From Rhizobacter sp964253025 (GTDB lineage: Bacteria > Pseudomonadota > Gammaproteobacteria > Burkholderiales > Burkholderiaceae_C): a DNA stretch of 64,000 nucleotides. Of the stretch, positions 58,295 through 64,000 are shown one piece after another. Below the pieces are notes generated by a model. The model was not told where the DNA came from. It worked only from the letters and a program-made list of their open reading frames with translations, and did no database searches. Position 1 is the first letter of the stretch; each line of letters opens with the position of its first letter. The stretch lies in contig NZ_CAXUQC020000001.1 of assembly GCF_964253025.1 (NCBI RefSeq), positions 4,278,001 to 4,342,000 on the forward strand, read 5' to 3'. The translations under genes were made by a program, and so were the position numbers.

Positions 58295-59978
58295 GAGGCT
58301 GTGTGAAAACCCGCTCACGGCCCAAGCGGCAGGGTACTAGAGTCGAGACCCAGGTCAAGCCTGGGAGGCGACATGCCGCGATTCGTGGAAGGTCTGGATC
58401 GACATCAAGTCACGTTGCTGCCTGAATGCCTCGATGACTTTGTGGCCGAGGACAATCCGGTCCGGGTGATCGAGGCCTTCATCGATGAACTGGACTTGGC
58501 CGCACTCGGCTTCGACGGAACGCGGGCTGCCGCGACGGGGCGACCCGGCTATCACCCGTCGGTTCTGCTGAAGATCTACCTCTACGGCTACATCAACCGC
58601 ATTCAGAGCAGTCGCCGGTTGGAACGCGAGGCCCAGCGGAACATCGAACTGATGTGGCTGACCGGCCGCCTGGCGCCGGACTTCAAGACCATCGCGGACT
58701 TCCGACGCGACAACGGTCCCGGCATCCGCAACACCTGCCGCCGATTCATCGAACTCTGCCGGCAGCTCAAGCTGTTTACGCAGGCGGTTGTCGCTGTCGA
58801 CGGCAGCAAGTTCAAGGCGGTCAACTCGCGGGACCAGAACTTCACGGTCACGAAGATCCAAAGGCGGCGGGAGCAGCTTGAACAGCACATCGAGCGTTAC
58901 CTCAGTGCGTTGGACACCGCCGATCGCGTCCAGGAGCCGGAGCTGGTGGCCAAGACGAAGCGCCTGAACGACAAGATCAAGTACCTGCGCCAGCAGATGC
59001 GTGAGCTCGACGCCATGGAGGTGCAAGTGAAGGCCCAGCCGGACGCGCAAATCTCAAAGACGGATCCCGATGCTCGCGCGATGAGCACCCACAGCAAAGT
59101 GACTGGCGTTGTCGGCTACAACGTGCAGGCCGCGGTCGATGCCGAGCATCACCTGATCGTCGCGCACGAGGTGACCAACGTTGGCAACGATCGAACGCAA
59201 CTGCATCCGATGGCCAAAGCGGCCAAGCAGGCGATGGGGCTCGAAGCCGTCGAGGCCCTTGGTGATCGCGGCTACTTCAACAGCGTGCAGATCAAGGCGT
59301 GCGACGACGACGGAATCGCCGCCACGGTGCCCAAGCCGATGACGTCCAATGCGAAGGCCGAGGGGCGATTCCACAAGGGGGACTTCATCTACATCGCCAG
59401 TGACGACGAATACGTGTGCCCCGCTGGACAGCGTGCAACGTATCGCTTCACGCGGGACGAAGATGGCCTGAACATCCGCCGCTACTGGAGCAGCGCCTGC
59501 GCGGGCTGCCCGATCAAGGCGCAGTGCACGCCCAGCCCATACCGACGAATCAGTCGATGGGAACACGAACACGTGGTTGAAGCGGCGCAGCGCCGAATTG
59601 ACCGGAACCCAATGGCGATGCGGGTGCGAAGGCAGACGGTCGAGCACGTCTTCGGCACGCTCAAGCACTGGATGGGCTCCACGCACTTCCTGACGCGCAC
59701 GCTGCGCAACGTCGGCACCGAGATGAACCTGCACGTGCTGGCCTACAACTTCAAGCGAGTGCTCAGCATCCTCGGAATCTCGAAGCTGATGCAGGGGCTG
59801 CGCGAAGCCTCTGCATGAGGTTTTTAGAGGCTCTCTGCGCCTCCACCAGAGCTCACTGGTCCTCAGCGTTCACACGAGACCTTCAATCCGCGGGAGCGAC
59901 ATCACCGGCCATCGAAACGGCGCTCCGACAGTCCGCAAGCCATTGCCGAGGGGATCCGCGGAGTTTTCACACGGCCTC
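58295..59978 (+). mobile_element. IS1182-family insertion sequence, left copy
   Basis: A 1684-bp element bounded by 16-bp inverted ends: GAGGCTGTGTGAAAAC at 58295 and its inverted form with one change (GTTTTCACACGGCCTC) ending at 59978. It is flanked by CAGC on both sides (58291-58294 and 59979-59982), a 4-bp target duplication. It carries one transposase gene and a 160-nt non-coding 3' tail. The target, rejoined, reads GGCGGCTATG-CAGC-GGAAGCGG, related to the stem-loop repeats of the small-gene array. Confidence 0.85.
58373..59818 (+). CDS. IS1182-family transposase
   Basis: A 481-residue DDE transposase of the IS1182/DUF772 type. The N-terminal DUF772 domain reads DFVAEDNPVRVIEAFIDELD and PGYHPSVLLKIYLYGYINRI. 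The DDE residues lie in VVAVDGSKFKAVNSRD (first Asp), ALGDRGYFNSVQIKACDDDG (second Asp) and TVEHVFGTLKHWMGSTHFLT (Glu). It also has a C.GC..KAQC cysteine cluster. It appears intact. About 95 % identical by eye to the copy at 62316-63761, with differences concentrated in the last third. Confidence 0.96.
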   Translation: MPRFVEGLDRHQVTLLPECLDDFVAEDNPVRVIEAFIDELDLAALGFDGTRAAATGRPGYHPSVLLKIYLYGYINRIQSSRRLEREAQRNIELMWLTGRLAPDFKTIADFRRDNGPGIRNTCRRFIELCRQLKLFTQAVVAVDGSKFKAVNSRDQNFTVTKIQRRREQLEQHIERYLSALDTADRVQEPELVAKTKRLNDKIKYLRQQMRELDAMEVQVKAQPDAQISKTDPDARAMSTHSKVTGVVGYNVQAAVDAEHHLIVAHEVTNVGNDRTQLHPMAKAAKQAMGLEAVEALGDRGYFNSVQIKACDDDGIAATVPKPMTSNAKAEGRFHKGDFIYIASDDEYVCPAGQRATYRFTRDEDGLNIRRYWSSACAGCPIKAQCTPSPYRRISRWEHEHVVEAAQRRIDRNPMAMRVRRQTVEHVFGTLKHWMGSTHFLTRTLRNVGTEMNLHVLAYNFKRVLSILGISKLMQGLREASA

Positions 59979-60017
59979 CAGCGGAAGCGGACATCGCAAG
60001 AGGGCAGAATCGACGTC

Positions 60018-60329
60018 ATGAGACCGCTCGACCCCATCCTTCAAGAACTGCGTTCTTTCTCCCCAGTGGACGAGGACTGGCGACCCCTTGATGCCCTCCT
60101 GTCCAAGCTGTGGGAGGCCGGCGTTCGGGAGGAGCAACTACCGCTGCTGTTCGACTTGTTCGAGAGGTTTCCGGAAGACGACGGCGCCGGGGTTCTCTGG
60201 GGCATCGTTCATGGGATCGAAGCGTTGCCGTTCGACTATGAGGCTGCGCTAAGGTCCTCTCTCGCGAGGGGCCGGTCGATGATGGGTGAAATCATGCTGC
60301 GGCGCCTTGAGAATAGCCGTTCAACCTGA
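60018..60329 (+). CDS. Small array protein 1 (immunity-like)
   Basis: A 103-residue acidic protein with LDALLSKLWEAGVREEQLPL, LFDLFERFPEDDGAGVLWGI and VHGIEALPFDYEAALRSSLA, then MGEIMLRRLENS. The FPEDDG.GVLWGI.HGIE pattern is one I associate with small orphan immunity proteins, but I cannot name the family. ATG 60018 is the first start inside the conserved part. Its codon use is less GC-rich than that of the neighbouring chromosome, as for the whole array. A stem-loop repeat follows at 60351. Confidence 0.6.
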   Translation: MRPLDPILQELRSFSPVDEDWRPLDALLSKLWEAGVREEQLPLLFDLFERFPEDDGAGVLWGIVHGIEALPFDYEAALRSSLARGRSMMGEIMLRRLENSRST

Positions 60330-60350
60330 ACGGGCAGGCCCGGCCCGTCG

Positions 60351-60375
60351 CCTACTTTCAGCCTGATGCTGCCCC
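60351..60375 (+). repeat. Array stem-loop repeat R1
   Basis: CCTACTTTCAGCCTGATGCT followed by GCCCC. It has the 8-nt loop TCAGCCTG of the family, but its stem arms have decayed. Confidence 0.55.
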
Positions 60376-60435
60376 TCGTTTCGAGCGGCAGTTACCTTTG
60401 ATAGCCGTCGCTTCAACTCCCCACCATATACGCCA

Positions 60436-60717
60436 ATGTCGAACAACGAACTCCGCCGCGTCACATTGCGCTCGTTCCAAGGCGCCAAGTGCGCGCCTAA
60501 AGAGCAGCGCCTCGGAGAAGACTATTGGCAGCTGATTGGCTACTCCGGTACTGTGGTCGATTCCGATGATTCGCCTGTCGGACGCCTGGCCAGCGGGCCT
60601 CGTGTCCTCGTCCAATTCGACGTCGATCCGGCCGCGTTAGGTTTGCACTGCCACAACCCCGTAGCCCGCTCCTTGTGGGTCCAGGAGACAGATCTTGCGG
60701 ACGAGGCTGGAGCGTGA
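60436..60717 (+). CDS. Small array protein 2
   Basis: A 93-residue protein: LRSFQGAKCAPKEQRLGEDY, WQLIGYSGTVVDSDDSPVGR, then RVLVQFDVDPAALGLHCHNP and SLWVQETDL. It is a small beta-rich protein of a type met in tandem small-gene arrays of proteobacteria; function unknown. Two Cys and a His (LHCHNP) could bind a metal. Repeat R2 follows 22 nt after the stop. Confidence 0.65.
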   Translation: MSNNELRRVTLRSFQGAKCAPKEQRLGEDYWQLIGYSGTVVDSDDSPVGRLASGPRVLVQFDVDPAALGLHCHNPVARSLWVQETDLADEAGA

Positions 60718-60739
60718 CAGTACTGGTTCTTCTCGACGC

Positions 60740-60759
60740 CCGCTTTGTGCCTGAAGCGG
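60740..60759 (+). repeat. Array stem-loop repeat R2
   Basis: CCGCTT-TGTGCCTG-AAGCGG: perfect 6-bp stem with 8-nt loop. The best preserved stem of the family. Confidence 0.75.
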
Positions 60760-60801
60760 CCGGCCGCAGGGCAGCGGAAGCGGCCACGGTCGGCGTCGAT
60801 A

Positions 60802-61083
60802 ATGCACGCCATGAATGCAGCCGGAAAACTGTCGACGGCGGGGATCGGCCCGAATGCAGCGCAGTCGGCCGACGATCTCGCGCGCTTAAGAAAATGCGGG
60901 ATCTGCCGACGCCTCTTAGATGAACCCAGTGACCCGTTGTCGGCCGATTGCGGCGGTGACTGCTGGGGTTGCGTCGGTGAAGCAGAGGCCGACGGTGGAC
61001 ACGCTGAGTCTTTGGCCCAGGTCCGCGACGAGTTTGCGCGAGGGCTTCGACCCGGGTGGATAGATCCCAAGACGGACGCTTGA
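60802..61083 (+). CDS. Small array protein 3 with CxxC motifs
   Basis: A protein of about 93 residues (ATG 60802; ATG 60811 possible). The centre reads KCGICRRLLDEPSDPLSADC then GGDCWGCVGEAEADGG, giving two CxxC pairs and a further Cys that probably bind zinc. The C-terminus reads SLAQVRDEFARGLRPGW. Function unknown. The compact Cys pattern with GGDCWGC is distinctive and I associate it with tandem arrays of small orphan genes. Repeat R3 follows directly after the stop. Confidence 0.65.
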   Translation: MHAMNAAGKLSTAGIGPNAAQSADDLARLRKCGICRRLLDEPSDPLSADCGGDCWGCVGEAEADGGHAESLAQVRDEFARGLRPGWIDPKTDA

Positions 61084-61087
61084 AGGA

Positions 61088-61107
61088 CCGCTTCCAGCCT
61101 TAAGCAG
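61088..61107 (+). repeat. Array stem-loop repeat R3
   Basis: CCGCTT-CCAGCCTT-AAGCAG: 6-bp stem with one mismatch and 8-nt loop, 5 nt after the stop of small gene 3. Confidence 0.7.
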
Positions 61108-61187
61108 CCAGCCCCGCGGCACAGCAGAAGCGGACCTGAGCCCAGAGACTGCAGTCGGCAGTCGTGCCACGCTTAACCGGTGCAACG

Positions 61188-61622
61188 ATGAACTACTTTG
61201 TTGTGGAGCCTGAGGTCGCAGGGGGCCTTGGAGGTGAGACGGTGATGGACACGTCGGTCCACCCGCCAGTGGTCAGTCGACTGCACTACGAATTCGAAGG
61301 CTGGCTAGGCGACGTCCTCATCGAGAGCTTTCCCTGTTTCGTTGTCACCGCAAGTGCACAAGGCCGGCTTACAAGGATGGGCGCGACCGGAGCGAGGTTC
61401 GGCGAAGTGCAGATTTCGAAGTCGCCCGAGTTCATGGACTTCCAACCCGTCGTTGAGCTACCGAGCTTCGCCTGGCTCCAGCCGACTGGAGCGGCCGGCG
61501 TTGATGATTTCGGCACTGCCGCGGACGGCAGGCTTGTCGTATCCGAGCGGGCCGTCGAAATACTTCGAGACCTTCAGCTCTCCAACGCTCAACTCGCGCC
61601 GTGGTTGAACGGGTCTACCTGA
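61188..61622 (+). CDS. Small array protein 4 (immunity-like)
   Basis: A 144-residue protein starting MNYFVVEPEVAGGLGGETVM, then HPPVVSRLHYEFEGWLGDVL, SFPCFVVT and late GVDDFGTAADGRLVVSERAV. The EPEVAGGLG start, the EFEGWLGD...ESFPCFVVT stretch and the DDFG...LVVSERA end are the look of small immunity-type proteins in polymorphic-toxin arrays. No toxin gene is adjacent, so it would be an orphan. The start at 61188 gives the conserved N-terminus. Repeat R4 follows 14 nt after the stop. Confidence 0.7.
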   Translation: MNYFVVEPEVAGGLGGETVMDTSVHPPVVSRLHYEFEGWLGDVLIESFPCFVVTASAQGRLTRMGATGARFGEVQISKSPEFMDFQPVVELPSFAWLQPTGAAGVDDFGTAADGRLVVSERAVEILRDLQLSNAQLAPWLNGST

Positions 61623-61636
61623 GGCCCATTGAGAGA

Positions 61637-61656
61637 CCGCTTTCAGCCTGATGCGG
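61637..61656 (+). repeat. Array stem-loop repeat R4
   Basis: CCGCTT-TCAGCCTG-ATGCGG: 6-bp stem with one mismatch, 8-nt loop, 14 nt after the stop of small gene 4. Confidence 0.7.
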
Positions 61657-61740
61657 GCGATGACAGTGCCGAGCGCTGGTGGTGTCCGCGGCATGGCAGA
61701 TTCGAACAACTCCACGCGGAAACGCCCTTGAGAAGCCGAC

Positions 61741-62133
61741 ATGCCGACCGACGAACTCGACGCCTTCCGAATTGCATCGGCGACCGCCGTTGAACGCGAG
61801 TGGCAATGGCATCCGCCCTTCGTGATTTACCTTGAAAAAGGACACTGGGAGGTGTAATCGGAGGCCGAACTTTCCGTGCGTGTCGACGTGGAGTCTGGCG
61901 AAGCCTCCGTGGAGCCAGCATCACACGGGACCGCCCTTGAACCAATGACGGCGCTCGTGCGGGCGAGGGACTATGCAGTGGAGCATGGCATGTCTTGGAA
62001 GCCGTCGTTCAACCTCGAATGCACGCCGACGCATTGGATCGTCGGGGCTTGTCAGGCGCAGCTCGGTGGGCAGGTTTACATCCATGTCGGACACGACGGC
62101 GAAGTGCAGCACAGCTTCGTCAACCCGAAGTAG
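61741..62133 (+). pseudogene. Small array gene 5 interrupted by an in-frame stop
   Basis: From ATG 61741 the frame encodes MPTDELDAFRIASATAVERE and continues WHPPFVIYLEKGHWEV, meeting TAA at 61855-61857. The same frame then stays open to 62133: SEAELSVRVDVESGEASVEP, later LECTPTHWIVGACQAQLGGQ and VYIHVGHDGEVQHSFVNPK. Both parts fit one protein of about 130 residues, so a CAA-to-TAA (Gln) change is the simplest explanation. GTG at 61876 could restart the second part. A truncated product or suppression cannot be excluded. The half repeat R5 follows. Confidence 0.65.
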
Positions 62134-62146
62134 ATTGCTTGAACGG

Positions 62147-62158
62147 CCGCTCTCAGCC
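62147..62158 (+). repeat. Left half of array repeat R5, split by the right IS
   Basis: CCGCTC-TCAGCC stands directly against the right IS; the remaining loop and arm (AGCC-TG-AAGCAG) follow the IS at 63840-63851. Rejoined with one copy of AGCC, it reads CCGCTC-TCAGCCTG-AAGCAG. Confidence 0.75.
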
Positions 62159-63839
62159 GAGGCCGTGTGAAAACGCTGCGTATCCCTTCGGCCGTGGCGT
62201 ATGGGGAGTGGTCGCGCTGTGCCGAGGTCCTGGACGTCGCTTCCGCGGACTGACGGCTCCGAAGGAATCGCAGGCTCGTTGAGCTTTGGTAAAGCGTGGA
62301 GACCTGTCTATAGCCTCATGCTGAGGCCGCGCGCAGCCCTGCCATCATCTTCGTCATACCGAGGATGCTGAGCACGCGTTTGAAGTTGTAGGCCAGCACG
62401 TGCAGGCTCATCTCGGTCCCCACGTTGCGCAGCGTTCGCGTCAGGAAGTGGGTCGAGCCCATCCAGTGCTTGAGCGTGCCGAAGACGTGTTCTACCGTCT
62501 GCCTGCGAACCCGCATCGCCATCGGGTTCTGATCGATCCGGCGCTGTACCGCCTCGACCACGTGCTCATGTTCCCATCGACTGATTCGTCGGTATGGGCT
62601 GGGCGTGCACTGCGGCTTGATGGGGCAACCCGCGCAAGCGCCGCTCCAGTAGCGGCGGATGTTCAGGCCATCTTCGTCCCGCGTGAAGCGATATGTTGCC
62701 CGTTGTCCAGCGGGGCACACGTATTCGTCGTCACTCGCGATGTAGATGAAGTCCCCCTTGTGGAATCGTCCCTCGGCCTTCGCGTTTGACGTCATCGGCT
62801 TCGGCACCGTGGCGGCGATTCCATCGTCGTCGCACGCCTTGATCTGCACGCTGTTGAAGTAGCCACGATCGCCGAGGGCCTCGACTGTTTGCAGCCCCAT
62901 TGCCTGCTTGGCCGCCATTGCCATGGGATGCAGTTGTGTTCGATCGTTGCCGACGTTAGTTACCTCATGCGCGACGATCAGGTGGTGCTCGGCATCGACC
63001 GCGGCCTGCACGTTGTAGCCAACAACGCCTGTCACCTTGCTGTGGGTGCTCATCGCCCGAGCATCGGGATCCGTCTTTGAAATCTGCCCATCCGGCTGGG
63101 CCTTCACTTGCACCTCCATGGCGTCGAGCTCACGCATCTGCTGGCGCAAGTACGCGATCTTTTCGTTCAGGCGCTTCGTCTTGGCCACCAGCTCCGGCTC
63201 CTGCACGCGATCGGCGGTGTCGAGCGCACTGAGGTAACGCTCGATGTGCTGTTCAAGCTGCTCCCGCCGCCTTTGGATCTTCGTGACCGTGAAGTTCTGG
63301 TCCCGCGAGTTGACCGCCTTGAACTTGCTGCCGTCGACAGCGACAACCGCCTGCGTAAACAGCTTGAGCTGCCGGCAGAGTTCGATGAACCGGCGGCAGG
63401 TGTTGCGGATGCCGGGCCCGTTGTCGCGTCGGAAGTCCGCGAGGGTCTTGAAGTCCGGCGCCAGGCGGCCGGTCAGCCACATCAGTTCGATGTTCCGCTG
63501 GGTCTCGCGTTCCAACCGGCGACTGCTTTGAATGCGGTTGATGTAGCCGTAGAGATAGATCTTCATCAGAACCGACGGGTGATAGCCGGGTCGCCCCGTC
63601 GCGGCAGCCCGCGTTCCGTCGAAGCCGAGTGCGGCCAAGTCCAGTTCATCGATGAAGGCCTCGATCACCCGGACCGGATTGTCCTCGGCCACAAAGTCAT
63701 CGAGGCATTCAGGCAGCAACGTGACTTGATGTCGATCCAGACCTTCCACGAATCGCGGCATGTCGCCTCCCAGGCTTGACCTGGGTCCCGACTCTAGTAC
63801 CCTGCCGCTTGGGCCGTGAGCGGGTTTTCACACAGCCTC
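62159..63839 (-). mobile_element. IS1182-family insertion sequence, right copy (inverted)
   Basis: A 1681-bp element with ends GAGGCCGTGTGAAAAC (62159-62174) and GTTTTCACACAGCCTC (to 63839). It is flanked by the target duplication AGCC (62155-62158 and 63840-63843). It is inverted relative to the left copy. The transposase gene is similar throughout, but the 157-nt non-coding tail between stop codon and end is only loosely similar to that of the left copy. Confidence 0.88.
62316..63761 (-). CDS. IS1182-family transposase, second copy
   Basis: A 481-residue intact DDE transposase, closely similar to the left copy. Differences by eye: LMKIY for LLKIY, KTLADF for KTIADF, NEKIAYL for NDKIKYL, MAMAAKQAMGLQTVEA for MAKAAKQAMGLEAVEA, and the C-terminus SILGMTKMMAGLRAASA for SILGISKLMQGLREASA. 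All catalytic and Cys motifs are kept, so both copies may be active. The number of changes argues against a very recent duplication of one element. Confidence 0.96.
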   Translation of the reverse strand: MPRFVEGLDRHQVTLLPECLDDFVAEDNPVRVIEAFIDELDLAALGFDGTRAAATGRPGYHPSVLMKIYLYGYINRIQSSRRLERETQRNIELMWLTGRLAPDFKTLADFRRDNGPGIRNTCRRFIELCRQLKLFTQAVVAVDGSKFKAVNSRDQNFTVTKIQRRREQLEQHIERYLSALDTADRVQEPELVAKTKRLNEKIAYLRQQMRELDAMEVQVKAQPDGQISKTDPDARAMSTHSKVTGVVGYNVQAAVDAEHHLIVAHEVTNVGNDRTQLHPMAMAAKQAMGLQTVEALGDRGYFNSVQIKACDDDGIAATVPKPMTSNAKAEGRFHKGDFIYIASDDEYVCPAGQRATYRFTRDEDGLNIRRYWSGACAGCPIKPQCTPSPYRRISRWEHEHVVEAVQRRIDQNPMAMRVRRQTVEHVFGTLKHWMGSTHFLTRTLRNVGTEMSLHVLAYNFKRVLSILGMTKMMAGLRAASA

Positions 63840-64000
63840 AGCCTGAAGCAGCCTCTCGCGGACTGGTCCGAACCGACAACTTCGGACAAGGCTCAGCAAC
63901 TTTGGACGACAACACCTCCCGTCGCGCGGCACGACGGGCGCCGTGACCGCCCTGCATCGTTCACGCCGCTGACATGTGACGACTCTAGAGTGCGCGGCTT
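63840..64000. other. Right edge, no gene seen
   Basis: After the target duplication and the second half of repeat R5 (63840-63851) there is no supported reading frame or clear regulatory signal up to the window end. Confidence 0.5.

Noticed and set aside
60351..62158. Integron attC sites
   Set aside because: The repeats have no GTTRRRY/RYYYAAC core, and no integrase gene is visible.
58291..63843. Composite transposon made of the two IS1182 copies
   Set aside because: Each IS has its own different 4-bp target duplication (CAGC and AGCC), and the copies are diverged, so they inserted independently rather than moving together as one unit.
1..64000. CRISPR arrays, tRNA or rRNA genes
   Set aside because: No regularly spaced direct repeats and no tRNA- or rRNA-like sequence was recognised on either strand by reading; a dedicated search was not possible.

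Overview
High-GC chromosomal DNA with dense, co-oriented, often ATGA-coupled genes. Gene content points to a betaproteobacterium of the Burkholderiales, probably the Rubrivivax/Leptothrix/Roseateles-type lineage: Bug-type TctC receptor, GTP-type PEP carboxykinase with a VNQP start, fused LplT-PlsC, a PEP-CTERM protein and an Hrp/Rhc-like injectisome. The lineage is an inference from gene content; no rRNA or tRNA gene was found.

Region 1 (1-24.3 kb) is a type III secretion island. A minus-strand operon runs lytic transglycosylase, sctV, sctC, sctD, sctF-like, sctI, sctJ, sctK-like, sctL, sctN (cut by the left edge). The order I-J-K-L-N is that of Hrp1/rhizobial systems. Divergently placed are sctU, a LysM/peptidoglycan-hydrolase-like protein without signal peptide, a FliO-like membrane protein, and a glycine-zipper protein whose C-terminus resembles that of the putative needle subunit. 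Then come three tandem paralogous lipoproteins, an NTF2-like protein, a nuclease-like toxin candidate followed by two translationally coupled paralogous genes that look like immunity genes, another lipoprotein, a PrsW-type protease pair, and a DUF1521/NopE-like protein with the metal-inducible autocleavage motif GDPH. Short shared motifs lie upstream of several of these genes.

Region 2 (24.4-35.7 kb) is metabolic: pckG; a galactarate catabolic set (garD, 2-oxoglutarate semialdehyde dehydrogenase, kdgD, Bug receptor, 2-hydroxyacid dehydrogenase) with TTGT-N3-ACAA palindromes typical of FadR-type GntR operators; a TupA-like binding protein coupled to a MOSC protein; an Old Yellow Enzyme.

Region 3 (35.8-58.1 kb) holds a zinc-less alcohol dehydrogenase with divergent LysR regulator, rlmJ, a CoA transferase, an XRE regulator with a likely operator, a YiaA/DUF2145 membrane-envelope operon, a lysophospholipid MFS-acyltransferase fusion, and a four-gene coupled cluster (thermostable-hemolysin-like, AMP-ligase, haem-oxygenase-like diiron protein, SDR) preceded by a QseB/PmrA-like box and followed by a TPR protein and a QseBC-like two-component system. 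lhr, a PEP-CTERM protein and pncC follow.

Region 4 (58.3-64 kb) is a visibly less GC-rich insert. Two oppositely oriented IS1182-family elements flank an array of five small genes. Each small gene is followed by a short stem-loop repeat, and both IS copies sit in the loop of such a repeat with 4-bp target duplications. One small gene carries an in-frame stop.
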